Shown piece by piece: positions 27,171 to 36,646 of a stretch of DNA of 64,000 nucleotides; position 1 is the first letter of the stretch, and each line of letters starts with the position of its first letter. The position numbers and the translations under genes are program-made. The notes beneath the pieces were generated by a model. It was not told the DNA's origin. It made no database searches and worked only from the letters and a program-made list of their open reading frames with translations. This DNA is from Streptomyces sp. DvalAA-43 (GTDB taxonomy: Bacteria; Actinomycetota; Actinomycetes; Streptomycetales; Streptomycetaceae), in assembly GCF_900091725.1 (NCBI RefSeq), contig NZ_FMBW01000006.1, positions 52,740 through 116,739 of the forward strand, in the 5' to 3' direction.

Positions 27171-28274
27171 ATGCCGACGTGGCGATTGCGGGACTTCCAT
27201 GACGACGATCTGGACCGTGTGATCCAGATATGGGATCAGGACCGGCAGGCCGACGACATGCCTCCCGTGTTCCCCGTCTCTGAGGCCATGGCCGCAGACC
27301 GGACCGGCGGGACCGCAGTGGTTGCGGTGGTCGGCGAGGACCTGGTGGGCATGGCCATGGCACAGGCCCAGGGTGAGCGGGCCTGGATCAAGCTGGTGGC
27401 GCTCGCGAGGATGTGGCGCAACCGCGGAATCGGGAGCGCCCTGATCGCGGAAATCGAGAGGCGTCTACGCATACAGGGGGTACGGCGGATCGGTGCGCTG
27501 CTCGCCCCAGGGACCACCGGAACCACGGCGCTGGAGAACTCCGGCTACCGCACTCGCGACGGGTTGATCTTCTACGAGAAGGTCGAGCATCTCGGCGCGA
27601 GCGATGCGGGCCTGCTCGCCGAGCTCGGCGGGAGGGTGCTGCCACAGGGGCTCTGGGGTGCCCTCGCGGGCATGGAACGAGAGAAAGAAGCCATTGAGCG
27701 GCGGATCGTGCTGCCGCTGGCGGAGCCCGTTCTGGCCGACCGGTATGGAGTGACGCCACCGAAAGCCGTCATCCTCTTCGGCCCGCCGGGTACCGGAAAG
27801 ACCAGTTTCGCCAAGGCCGTCGCTTCCCGGCTGGCCTGGCCGTTCGTGGAACTCTTTCCCTCCCGGCTCACGGAGGGTGCCGCCGGCGGCCTGGCCGCCT
27901 CTCTGAGGGACACGTTCGCCGATCTGGCGGTGCCTGAATCCGTTCTGCTGTTCATCGACGAGGTCGAGGAGATCGCCGGCGTCCGGTCCGGTCAGGCCAT
28001 CGATCCCGGCCACGGAGTCACCAACGAACTGCTCAAGCTGATCCCCGGTTTCCGCGACCAGGGCGACCGCCTGCTGATCTGCGCCACCAACTCCGTCCGT
28101 TCCCTCGATCCGGCGTTTCTGCGCCCTGGCCGATTCGACTACGTCATTCCGGTCGGTCCTCCTGATCCGAAAGCCCGGGCGGCAATCTGGCAGCGCTGCC
28201 TCGGCCCCGCCGCCGACGACATCAAACTGCATCGACTGGTGCTGGCCAGTGAGCCTTTTCCAATCTCACGTTGA
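27171..28274 (+). CDS. GNAT acetyltransferase-AAA ATPase fusion, C-terminus cut by an IS element
   Basis: 367 residues from ATG 27171, placed 5 bases after AAGGTGG; ATG 27168 is an alternative. Residues 1-135 form a GNAT domain (LVALARMWRNRGIGSALIAE, the acetyl-CoA loop R/Q-xxG-x-G/A). Residues about 165-365 form an AAA module: Walker A GPPGTGKTS, Walker B LLFIDEVEE, sensor ICATNS, and arginine-finger region RPGRFD. The protein stops a few residues into the small lid domain (LASEPFPISR, encoded by the IS end). Position 28246 is where the IS inverted repeat starts. A fused acetyltransferase-ATPase suggests regulation of a protein by acetylation and remodelling; the target is unknown. Probably impaired by the truncation. 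Confidence 0.75.
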   Translation: MPTWRLRDFHDDDLDRVIQIWDQDRQADDMPPVFPVSEAMAADRTGGTAVVAVVGEDLVGMAMAQAQGERAWIKLVALARMWRNRGIGSALIAEIERRLRIQGVRRIGALLAPGTTGTTALENSGYRTRDGLIFYEKVEHLGASDAGLLAELGGRVLPQGLWGALAGMEREKEAIERRIVLPLAEPVLADRYGVTPPKAVILFGPPGTGKTSFAKAVASRLAWPFVELFPSRLTEGAAGGLAASLRDTFADLAVPESVLLFIDEVEEIAGVRSGQAIDPGHGVTNELLKLIPGFRDQGDRLLICATNSVRSLDPAFLRPGRFDYVIPVGPPDPKARAAIWQRCLGPAADDIKLHRLVLASEPFPISR

Positions 28275-29142
28275 TGCGTGATGGAGGACAAGTACGGCTT
28301 GGACGATCGCGGTGATGCGGTTGGTGCTGCAGCGGAGTTTCCGTAGGAGGCGCCAGCCCTTGAGGGTAGCCATGGCCTGTTCGTCGAGGCAGCGGATCTT
28401 GGCGTGCGTGCTGTTGTGTCGACGCTGCCATCGCTTGAGTCGGCGGCCTCGGAACGGGACGCGTACGGGGTGGCCGGCTCCCTGGTACGCCTTGTCCGCC
28501 CAGCACTTCAGTTCGGCTGCGGCGAGCGCGTCGATGATCCCATGGGTCCGTGCGGCGGTCGGGTCGTGGACGGACCCCGGCAGGGCGGGGGACGCCCACA
28601 ACAGCCGCCCGAACGGATCGGTGAGAACCTGGACGTTCATGCCGTGGCGCTTGTGTTTCCCGGAGTAGTACGGGGTGTCGGTGGCGATCCGGTCGATCGG
28701 CAGGAGGGTACCGTCCAGGATCACGAACGCCTTGGTCCGGATGGTCTTCATCGCCTCGGTCAGGGTTGGGGTGAGGGCGGCCAGAATGTCGATAGCCTCG
28801 CGTATGCAGCGGTAGACGGTTGCGATGCCGATGCGGAACCCGGCGGCGAGCTGGGCATAGGTATCGCCGCACGGCAGGTGCGCCAAGGCCAACAGGGCCT
28901 GTCGGCCTACGGGCAGACGCCGCCAGCGCGTCCCGATCTCCCGCCGCCGGGCATGCAGCCGAGCGCTCAGACAGCGCAGGGTGCGGCTGGACAGGTCAAT
29001 CGACGACGGGTAGACAAGCACGCGAAGCTCCTGGTGGGGCACGGTGGATCTTGGTCGTGACACCCTCCTACCAGGAGCTTCATCGCGTTGCAGAGCCGCC
29101 CAGCTGACGGACGAGGCCAGCAGGTTGGAATCGGCTCACTGG
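28246..29142 (-). mobile_element. IS5-type (DDE_Tnp_4) insertion sequence
   Basis: Ends: CCAGTGAGCC at 28246-28255 followed by TTTTCCAATCT, and GGCTCACTGG at 29133-29142 preceded by GGTTGGAATC, giving imperfect inverted repeats of about 20 bp. It contains one transposase gene. No convincing target duplication is visible, and different broken genes lie on either side, so a deletion adjoined the insertion. Confidence 0.75.
28266..29063 (-). CDS. IS5-family DDE transposase
   Basis: 265 residues from GTG 29063; GTG 29042 (MPHQELRVLVYPSS) is an alternative start. A helix-turn-helix part (TYAQLAAGFRIGIATVYRCI) precedes the DDE_Tnp_4 catalytic domain: FVILDGTLLPIDR (first Asp), ASPALPGSVHDPTA, ADKAYQGAG (second Asp region) and the late acidic segment RCLDEQAMATLKGW. 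Length and motifs are complete, so this element may still be active, in contrast to the other IS remnants in the window. Confidence 0.85.
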   Translation of the reverse strand: MSRPRSTVPHQELRVLVYPSSIDLSSRTLRCLSARLHARRREIGTRWRRLPVGRQALLALAHLPCGDTYAQLAAGFRIGIATVYRCIREAIDILAALTPTLTEAMKTIRTKAFVILDGTLLPIDRIATDTPYYSGKHKRHGMNVQVLTDPFGRLLWASPALPGSVHDPTAARTHGIIDALAAAELKCWADKAYQGAGHPVRVPFRGRRLKRWQRRHNSTHAKIRCLDEQAMATLKGWRLLRKLRCSTNRITAIVQAVLVLHHAST

Positions 29143-29387
29143 AGCAGTGGCTGGAGTGGCAGCTGCGTCAGGTCCGGGGCCGGATCCGGGAGCTTGAGAT
29201 CTCGGAAGAACAGGAGCGGCGGCGCCGGGAGCGGGCGTACGCCGCGATGCGATGGAAGATCCAGCCTCAGCGGTCATCGTCGGTGGCCCTGCTGCATCGC
29301 GGGGATTGCTCTCTGTACGAAACGGCGATGGGCTTCCTCGATCGTGAGGACGCGTTGATCGCGCTGGCGGAGCCTTCTCTGAACTAA
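29143..29387 (+). CDS. Small charged coiled-coil protein adjoining the recombinase genes, 5'-truncated by IS
   Basis: The reading LEQWLEWQLRQVRGRIRELE then ISEEQERRRRERAYAAMRWK is a charged helical protein of 80-100 residues, ending ALIAEPSLN-like (LIALAEPSLN). Small proteins of this kind are often the third gene of Tn554-like or recombinase-in-trio modules. Its start codon is lost: the IS5-type element ends at 29142, and the open frame now runs back into the IS. It converges with the recombinase gene, their stops overlapping at 29384-29387. Confidence 0.5.
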
Positions 29388-31854
29388 CGTGCGTCCGTGC
29401 TCCGGGCGGCGATGTCGCTGAAGCTCGGCAGTCCGAGGGGAACCACTGCCGAGGAGCGCGTCTGCTCAGCTTCGAGTTGCGTAAGCTTGCCTTCGGCGGC
29501 GGCGAGGCTGACGCTGAGCCCGTCGACTTCACCGAGCCAGCCCTCTCGTTCGGCTTCGGCAATCCGGTCGATCAGGTTGTCCCTGATTTCCTCCAGACGG
29601 GGCCGCTCGCGCGGGTCGACCCGAAGCATCGAACACCGGACGCACGCGTGCTCGTGAATGCAATCCGTCCCAAATGCTCGGCCACAAATTCCAAGTGATA
29701 GCTTGCGCCGCTCGAAGTGGCCAAGGAACGAATCCCATTCTTCTGAAGGTGGCACCCGGTATTCTTCGCTCGGCCGGAGACCGCGACGTCGTGCCATGAA
29801 CGCCCGATGGCCTTCGATCACCTTCTCCGGATAGACCGTGTAGTACCCCATTGTGGTGGCGATACTACGGTGACCTGCGATGACCTGGGCGATGTGCGGT
29901 GGCAGGCCGTTCAGGATGGCGTCGGTGATAAAGATTCTGCGGAAGTCGTGCGGCTGGATCTTCAGTGGTTGCCCGGTGTTGTCAGTCAAGTCGGACCCTT
30001 CCAGGGTCTGGTTGAGTGCCGCGCGAACCAAGGCGGGCGACAGAGATCGGTTCTCCCCGTTCGAACTCCACTGAAAGAGAAGCGGCATCGGCGGATTCCA
30101 GATCTTCTCCATCGGGTCGTAACTCGCGACGAGCGGGATCGCACCGCCGTTGCCCCGGACACGGGAGACGATTGCGCTGAGAACGTCAGCCAGTTCGGGA
30201 GTCACCAGAAGCATCCGCTCCTCGTCGGTCTTCGACGGGGCGATCTGGAGAAGGGGAACGATCTCTCCGGTCGTCGGCAACTTGTACTGAACGATGCTGT
30301 GATGGCTCAGTTCCAATAGCTCCTCGATCCTGATCCCGGTATGGCGGAGGACTTCGATTGCGGCCCAGGCCCAGAACGCCCGATTCTCCGACATCCGCAG
30401 GTCAATTCGCTTTCCCTGCTCGGGATAGACAGTGGTCGTGCGGTTTGGGTCGGCCCACGTTGACGACCGCGCCTTGGTGTAGGTCTGTCCGAGGACGGTG
30501 AAGCGGGAACCGGCCGGAACGGATGTGACGGCCTTGAGGCGGACTGTGGCCTCCTTCAGCCGTCGGTCCGCAGCCGCGACCAAGGCTGGTAGCACTGGTA
30601 GCCGCTCTCGCGTGCGCTGGTCCATCCGGGCTTTTTGTTGCTTTTCCAGCTTCGTGGTGGAAATCTCGGCCGCCGTGATCGGACATCGGACGGCCCATGG
30701 CCCCCAACGTTCTGGTTCGTCGACCGCCCACTGCGCGAGGTCGAGGTAGAACGCGCGGACACACATCAGCACGTAAGTGGCGCTCATGCGCTGGCTGGTC
30801 ACCTCGACGACGGTCCCGTCAGGTTGCCGCGTGCGCCGAGTCTTGGTGGAAAGGCGGGCTTTCCAGGCTGCCACGACCTCCGGAGCCAGTGCCAGGGAGT
30901 CGATTCCAGGGTGATGGCGCTCAAGGTCGGCCCAGAATTGGGAAGCGAGCATCCGTGAGAGCCCCTCCAACGAACCTTAATCGAGGGTCGGTTGTCGCTC
31001 GCGGCTATGTAGTCCACGATCACGTCGCGGACGGGGCGCCATTTCAACTGGTAGCGGTCGACCAGCCGCTCGACGCTGACCTGCCCGGATCGGATTTCCA
31101 CGTCCCGTAGCGTCGCCGGCGCTTCGAACGGCACCACGCCAGCCGCTCTCAACCAGGAGTAGGCCAGATTGAGCGACCGCCTCCCGGCGGCCCAGGTGTA
31201 CTGCCGCATGGCCAGCAGGTCGCCGAAGGTGAGGTCCTGAACGCCACCACCCTTCGCTGCGAGGAGAACAGCGATCATGCCCTGGGCGCCGCGTCCGCCC
31301 TTGGACGCCCACAAGTCGGCCGGGACGCCGGCTTCCAGACGGGCGAATCCCTCACAGTCCCGGACCGCCATCATGCTCGTCCGCAGGCTATGGACTCGCC
31401 GGGCGAGCAACCATTGAGGAGTCGGACGTATCACGTCTGCGCAGGCCAGGGCGATTACGCCAGCGTGCACCTGGTGGTCTGTTACTCTGCGCCGTCCGGT
31501 CTGAGAAGACCAGGCGTGGATGGTGCCGAGCATGTCGTAGGGGCCAGCGAGGGCGGTACCGGCAGCCCATCGCTGCTGCCAACTGTCACCGGCGAAGGTC
31601 TCCAGCCACTCTAAGACCCGTCGTGCCCCACGGGCTCGGGTCCATGCGACATCGTCGCTTACGGGGCGAAAAGGAGGGCCTCCGAGGCGAGCCAAGACCT
31701 GATCCGGAGTGTCGCGGCTGGCCGCCCACGTGTCGGGCACCAAGCGCTCAGGGTACTTCTCACGGAGAGATTCCGCCGCCGAACCGTAGAGGCCCAGGGT
31801 CCCTTTCGACGCGGTCGAGGAGCCGGTGGCCGGCGTCTTGGTAGGTGTGGTCAT
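29384..31854 (-). pseudogene. Tyrosine recombinase, large TnpB-like, split by one frameshift
   Basis: The first frame (ATG 31854) gives about 295 residues to YIAASDNRPSIK near 30975. The second frame continues LSRMLASQFWADLERHHPG and carries the tyrosine-recombinase catalytic set: RHTGIRIEELLEL (Arg), IQPHDFRRIF (His-x-x-Arg), VIAGHRSIATTMGYYTVY (His and Tyr). It ends with a Cys-containing domain (GICGRAFGTDCIHEHACVRC). One missing base in the G-run near 30970 would join the frames into about 820 residues. Start overlaps the upstream recombinase stop (ATGA). Either inactive or a sequencing/slippage artefact. Confidence 0.75.
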
Positions 31855-33140
31855 GAGACGGGCCGTCCGAACAGGTTGGTGAGCGAGGCCGGGTCGTAGC
31901 CGGGTGCGACCGGTTGTGGTTGCGGGTTTTCCCGTTTGCGTGCCTGCCGGGCGTGGTGAGCGAGGACGCTGGTGATTACCTCGTCCTCACTGGACGGCAG
32001 ATAAATCTGTGTGGTCGTGATGAGCCGATGGCCGAGGACCCATTGGACGTCGGTCAGGGGGAGTTCGGGGTCGCGGGCCATGCAGTAGGACGCGGTGTGC
32101 CGCAGGTCATGGAGCGACCAGTTGGCCCCCCAAAGGCCATTGGCGCGGTTGAGCATCGCTCTGGCCGCGTGATAATTCAACGGTCGCCAGGGGCGCCGCA
32201 GCGTCCACCAGAGCGGCAGATGACGCCCACGAGGTATCCCGTCGCGTCTGGCCTCCTCCTGATAGAGCCGCAGCCAGCCGAAGGCGTCTGGCGAGGCGGG
32301 CAGCCGCTGGATCTCTCGGCTTCCCTTGCGGACCACGGCGGCGAGTTGCTCGCCGGGGTTGGCATCCGCCTGTCGGGCCGTGAGGAGTTCCTCGGCGCGG
32401 GCGCCGGTGGACACCCAAAACGCCAGCAGCGCACGGTCCCGGTTGTATTTCAGCGCGGCGAAGAGCTCGTTGAACTTTCCTTCCGGGATCCGCCGCAGTA
32501 TTCGCTTCGGGACGGTGGGCCGGTAGCGGCCCTTCCGCTCTTTCGCGAAGATGTCCAGCGGATTGTGGTGGGCGTTGGCCCTGCCCGCCCGGCGGGAGCG
32601 GTCGAGTGGGAACGGGTTGATGATCGGCCCGGTGCCCTGGTCGAGGTGGAAGTCGTAGAACATCCGCAGCACCGTCTCGCTGTGCGCGCGGGTGGAGGCT
32701 GCGTACTTCTTCCCAGGCGTCCGTTTACCCGTCACCGGATTCGGCGTCCCCGGCTCTGGTCTGGCCAGCTTCGCGGCCGGGACGACTCCGGCCGTCTCCT
32801 TACCGCGTAGGCGCCAGTGGACCCGGGTCGGCTTGTCCGCAATCTGCATCCACCGCATGAAATCCCGTGCCTCTGCCCGGGTCGCACGATTCCACTCCAC
32901 TTCCAGGACCCAAAGGAATCTGTACCAGCGCAACAGATCCATGCCGAACGACCGGATTGTCGTTGCTGGCGTGCCTGCCGCCTGGAGATCCGCGAAGTAC
33001 ACCGCCACCGGCCGCACCAGCTCGTAAGACGGATCGAGCAACCGGTACGGCTCCCACGGATCGTCTGTCTCAGCCAACCGACCGGCTTCGGGCAGGACAA
33101 GATTCTCCAGATCCCTTCCGGGATCCTGTAGATCAACCAT
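31851..33140 (-). CDS. Tyrosine recombinase/integrase (TnpA-like)
   Basis: 429 residues. The N-terminal SAM-like DNA-binding domain covers about 45-190. The catalytic domain has Arg in STGARAEELLTAR, HDLRHTASYCM (His-x-x-Arg) and WVLGHRLITTTQIYLP (His and nucleophile Tyr). With the downstream larger recombinase and small charged protein it forms a three-gene module like Tn554 TnpABC or RIT elements, in which all genes act on one element. The ATGA overlap shows translational coupling. No att core or terminal repeat was identified, so element limits are unknown. Confidence 0.85.
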   Translation of the reverse strand: MVDLQDPGRDLENLVLPEAGRLAETDDPWEPYRLLDPSYELVRPVAVYFADLQAAGTPATTIRSFGMDLLRWYRFLWVLEVEWNRATRAEARDFMRWMQIADKPTRVHWRLRGKETAGVVPAAKLARPEPGTPNPVTGKRTPGKKYAASTRAHSETVLRMFYDFHLDQGTGPIINPFPLDRSRRAGRANAHHNPLDIFAKERKGRYRPTVPKRILRRIPEGKFNELFAALKYNRDRALLAFWVSTGARAEELLTARQADANPGEQLAAVVRKGSREIQRLPASPDAFGWLRLYQEEARRDGIPRGRHLPLWWTLRRPWRPLNYHAARAMLNRANGLWGANWSLHDLRHTASYCMARDPELPLTDVQWVLGHRLITTTQIYLPSSEDEVITSVLAHHARQARKRENPQPQPVAPGYDPASLTNLFGRPVS

Positions 33141-33316
33141 GCAAGGAAGCTAACAGGAACATACTCTGACCTGCGAAAACTACCTTGTTAGTTCAGTCAA
33201 CGTGCCGGATATCGAGCCGTGCCAGATCTGCAGGCCCGAGACGGGGCTGGTCAGCGGGTAGGGCTGTTCGGACCGCCCGGCGCGCTCCAGGGACGCAGGG
33301 CTCGCAGGATCGGTCC

Positions 33317-33425
33317 TGTGGAGTTCCCGATCAAGGTGGCACTGGCCCATGCCAGCCCGGTCCTGCCCAAGGGGCCCGGCTGGTGGTACGAGCCCAAGTT
33401 ATGGACAGGGTTTGTCGCGGTCCGC
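33317..33425 (+). pseudogene. ATP-dependent DNA ligase N-terminal fragment
   Basis: VEFPIKVALAHASPVLPKGP then GWWYEPKLWTGF resembles the ligase start through the adenylated-lysine motif (YEPK-DG). Immediately after EPKL the frame breaks and the rest of the nucleotidyltransferase domain is absent. The 180 bp before it and 200 bp after it show no other gene. Confidence 0.5.
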
Positions 33426-33627
33426 TGTCCGCGAGCGCCGGACGCGTCACCGGCGGCCTCGATTGGGAGCGACACCGCCCTCCTACGCCATCTCGATCGG
33501 GTGAACCTCGTGGTTCATGAGCCGTGATGATGTGCCGCCGGACGGCCCGTATATTCGGGAGAATGACCCGAGGGGTGCCCTCTACTGCCGGTCGGGGGGC
33601 ATGCCAGCCACTTCTAGGGTGCCGAGC

Positions 33628-34692
33628 ATGAGCATTCCTACCGAGCCGATCGGCAGCCTTCCCCGTCCGGGCGCACTGGTGCAGGCGTACGACCACCACG
33701 CCCAAGGACGAGTGAGCGAGCAGGAGTTGGCGCGCCTCCAAGACGACGCGGTCGCGGACACCCTGTCCCGGCTGGCGGAGCTGGGCAGCCCGGTTCTGGT
33801 CGACGGCGACCAGCGCAAGCCGAGTTCGCTCACCTACCCCCTCACCGGCCTGGCGGGCCTGGGGACCGACGGCGTCTTCATTCCGTTTGCCGATGGGCAC
33901 ACCCGGCAGCTGCCGGTTCTGACCGGTGGACCGTTCCGCTACCAGGTGCGGGCCGACACCTACCTCCGTGCCGCCCGCACCCGCACCACCCTCCCGGTCA
34001 AGCAGGCCGTGGTCGCACCCTCCGCGCTCAGCCTGCTCTACCCGGCCGGCGGCATCGCCGGATACTCCCGCGAGGCGTTCCTCGCCGACCTCGCCGACGA
34101 GGCCGAGGCCGAGATCCGCGGATGCCTCGACGCGGGCGCGCACTGCGTGCAGCTGGACTTCACCGAGGGCCGGCTGTCGTTGAAGCTCGACCCCTCCGGC
34201 ACTCTCCTCGACGACTTCGTCGCCCTCAACAACAACGTCCTGGGCCGGTTCACCGCCGATGAGCGGGCCCGCATCGGCGTGCACACCGACCCCGGAGCCG
34301 ACCAGGACTCCACCCACAGCCTCGACGTCGACTACGCCGAACTGCTGCCCAGGCTGTTCCAGCTCACGGTCGGCAACTTCTACCTCGCCCTGTCCGGCGA
34401 GCCCGACCGCGAGCGCGTCCTGAAGACCGCCGCCGACCAACTGCCCTCTGGGGCCCGGATGTTCGTCGGCGTCACCGACCCGATCGACCCCCGCATCGAG
34501 ACCCCCGAGGAGGTACGCGACCGCGTCCTGGAGGCCGCCCGCCACATCCCGCTCGACCAGCTGGGCACCTGCGACGACACCGGCTTCGCCCCCTTCGCCG
34601 ACGACACCTCCACCTCACGGGACACAGCCTTCGCCAAGATCGAAGCCCGCCTGCGCGGCACCGAACTCGCCGCCCAGGACCTCGGCCTCTAA
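33628..34692 (+). CDS. Cobalamin-independent methionine synthase-like (MetE C-terminal family) protein
   Basis: 354 residues starting MSIPTEPIGSLPRP, the usual N-terminus of this family; upstream ATG 33601 would add nine residues. TIM-barrel signatures include PIGSLPRP, DGDQRKPSS and HCVQLDFTEG, with VGVTDPIDPRIETPEEVRDR and DTGFAPF near the end. The family's classical zinc-Cys (LQIDEP...C) pattern is only partly kept, as in many stand-alone MetE-like proteins acting on methyl/thiol compounds. A 10-bp hairpin follows at 34714. Confidence 0.8.
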   Translation: MSIPTEPIGSLPRPGALVQAYDHHAQGRVSEQELARLQDDAVADTLSRLAELGSPVLVDGDQRKPSSLTYPLTGLAGLGTDGVFIPFADGHTRQLPVLTGGPFRYQVRADTYLRAARTRTTLPVKQAVVAPSALSLLYPAGGIAGYSREAFLADLADEAEAEIRGCLDAGAHCVQLDFTEGRLSLKLDPSGTLLDDFVALNNNVLGRFTADERARIGVHTDPGADQDSTHSLDVDYAELLPRLFQLTVGNFYLALSGEPDRERVLKTAADQLPSGARMFVGVTDPIDPRIETPEEVRDRVLEAARHIPLDQLGTCDDTGFAPFADDTSTSRDTAFAKIEARLRGTELAAQDLGL

Positions 34693-34713
34693 GCCGCCCC
34701 GGAACCTGTGTGA

Positions 34714-34738
34714 GTCACCCGGCGGCCCGCCGGGTGAC
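34714..34738 (+). terminator. Hairpin terminator after the MetE-like gene
   Basis: GTCACCCGGC and GCCGGGTGAC form a perfect 10-bp stem over GGCCC, 21 bp after the stop. It lacks a T-run but is the strongest hairpin in the neighbourhood. Confidence 0.65.
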
Positions 34739-34756
34739 ACACGCGGTCGCGGTCGG

Positions 34757-35623
34757 GGGTGCTGTCACGTTGTTGGGTCGCAGTGCTTGACGGTGCGTCG
34801 TGGCCTGGTGGGGCCCGCGGTACGGGCCTGTGGTCAGGCGGTGGTGGGCCGGCCGGTAGCGCCGGTGATCTGTTCCCGGATCGCGAAGCGGACGGTCATC
34901 TCGGCTCGGTGGTCGAAGGCGGTCATCAGGTGGCGGTGAGGGCGGAAGTGGGGTGAGATGCCGCTGAATGCGGACAGGAACCGCTGGGCCCCGCCGACGG
35001 AACGGAATCCCTTCATGGTGCGTTCGCGCTGCCGGGTGGGCTGATGACTGTTCTCGGCCCGGTTGTTCAGGCCCTTGTGGGAACGGTGTTCCACCGAGGG
35101 CATGACCTCGCGGTGCGCCGCGCCTCAGGAACGGAGCTTGTCGGTGACGACCACCCGCGGCACTGTACGGGTCTTCTTCATCAGGCAGCGGAAGAAGCGC
35201 CTGGCCGCAGCCTTGTCCCGGCGGCTCTGCAGGAGGATGTCGAGCACGCTGCCGTCCTGGTCGACGGCCCGCCACAGGTACTTCCGCTCGCCGTTGATCT
35301 TCACGAAGACCTCGTCCAGGTGCCACTTGTCCCCGGGGGCGTGGCCGACGGCGGCGCAGTCCGTCCGCGTAGGCCTGACCGAACTTGGCGGACCAGCGAC
35401 GGATGGTCTCGTAGGAGACGATGACGCCGCGCTCGAGCATCAGCTCCTGGATCTCGCGGAAGGACAGCGGGAAGCGGAAGTACAGCGATACCGCGTGCGC
35501 GATCACCTCCACCGGATACCGGTGGCCCTTGTACGACGGCGACGCGGACGACACGAACGAATCCCTCCCCGGCACGACCAACCAGAAGATCATCCCACCC
35601 GGCCAGTCAACGTGACAGTGCCC
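34757..35623 (-). mobile_element. IS6-family insertion sequence, inactive
   Basis: Inverted ends carry CTGTCACGTTG: left at 34757-34772, right (reverse complement) at about 35608-35623. Inside is a decayed IS6 transposase. The flanking 8 bp differ (no target duplication). The right end sits against a 5'-truncated CoiA-like gene. Confidence 0.65.
34834..35554 (-). pseudogene. IS6-family transposase, frameshifted with in-frame stop
   Basis: From GTG 35554 it reads SSASPSYKGHRYPVEVIAHA, FRFPLSFREIQELMLERGV and YETIRRWSAKFGQAYADGLR. An extra C in a C-run near 35345 shifts to DKWHLDEVFVKINGERKYLW and RAVDQDGSVLD (first and second DDE Asp). VVVTDKLRS is then followed by TGA where IS6 proteins have Tyr, and HREVMPSVEHRSHKGLNNRA and ENSHQPTRQRERTMKGF complete it. 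Two lesions make it inactive. Confidence 0.8.
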
Positions 35624-36534
35624 ATCACAAAGCTGTGCGAGGGCAAGGTATGTCACTTCGCGCACAAGGCTGATCCCGACGCCTTGGACTCTCCTTGCCG
35701 AAGGAAGAACTCCAAGACTGCTGGTACAGGCAGCGCCGACCACCTCTACATCAAGGCGGCCGTGGCCGATTGGATGGCCGGCCGCAACATTACCGGCGGC
35801 GTCCTCATTCCGCAGGATCCAAGCGGAAGGATCCGGCTGGGAGCCCAGGTCACAGCCGAGCCCGCCGGCCACCCGCCGGTCCGGTTCATCCTCGACGAGA
35901 TCGCACTATCCCCCTCCGACCAGAGCACCACGGGTGTGGTCTACGGGATGAACGTCGAGCCCGATCCCCGGAGCCTGCGCGAGCACGGGTTCGTACACCG
36001 GGTCCGCTGTGTCTCCGACGGCGCCTACCGGCGGACGCAGATCGGCACGCAAGGCATCGACGGCACCACGGACTGGTGTGATCTCACGGCTGACCACGTG
36101 GAGTTGACGGCGCACGGCCTGAGCACCGAAGCCCCCTCGGAGATCCGCCGTCGGCTCACACAAACGGTACCGATCGGCGCCCGGTCCCGCAGGCAGGCCG
36201 CGCAGGACACCACGGCACCACGTCCTGCCGCTACCGAACCGGCGCAGGAGGCCAACCGCGACAACTCGTCGCCGATCTGCGCACCGCTCTCGCAGAGAAA
36301 GCCGGCGTCACACTGCTTCAGCGGCACCTGGACCGGCTGGAGAGCGCCGCCCACAGCAGCGCCACTTTCGAGGAAACCGAACTGATGCGGCGCGCACATG
36401 AAGTGCTGATACTCCTGCGCCGCGGTGTCGGAGCGGCCCCGCCTGCCCTGCACTCGCGGCGCCGGCGTGTCAGCATCCGCCAGTACGCCGCCGCTCTTGC
36501 CGCGCCCTACGTGCTGCCAGGGGATAACGGTTGA
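35624..36534 (+). pseudogene. CoiA-like/HFAH-motif protein, truncated by IS6 and frameshifted
   Basis: Begins inside a domain at GKVCHFAHKADPDALDSPCR and DHLYIKAAVADWMAGRNITG, matching the HFAH...S-x-H-x-x-x-K...W pattern of competence-protein-CoiA-like nuclease-related proteins. The body continues to about 36240. The frame then shifts to ADLRTALAEKAGVTLLQRHL and TEADELMRRAHEVL-like helices, ending AAPYVLPGDNG. The start is lost at the IS6 end. Function (possibly DNA uptake or a nuclease) unknown. Confidence 0.5.
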
Positions 36535-36550
36535 CCTTCGGGCCGACCGA

Positions 36551-36590
36551 GGACGGCAAGCACCGTGCGTCAGGACGACCCGGTCAAACG
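36551..36590. repeat. Dispersed 40-bp repeat, copy 1 (copy 2 at 37727-37766)
   Basis: Begins GGACGGC(A/G)AGCAC and ends GACGACCCGGTCAAACG; three mismatches of 40 against 37727-37766. The two copies flank the SDR gene in the same orientation, so recombination between them could delete it. Confidence 0.75.
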
Positions 36591-36646
36591 AACGCCCGTC
36601 TGGTGAAAGTCGTGTGACGGCCCGCCGCTTCAGGTTTACTCGCGTC

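Noticed and set aside
28263..28273. Third copy of AATCTCACGTT
   Set aside because: It lies in the terminal repeat of the IS5-type element, lacks CGTCT 14 bp downstream, and precedes no repair gene; coincidence.
35063..35610. Plus-strand N-terminal extension of the CoiA-like protein
   Set aside because: It is antisense to the IS6 transposase; family similarity begins only after the IS end.
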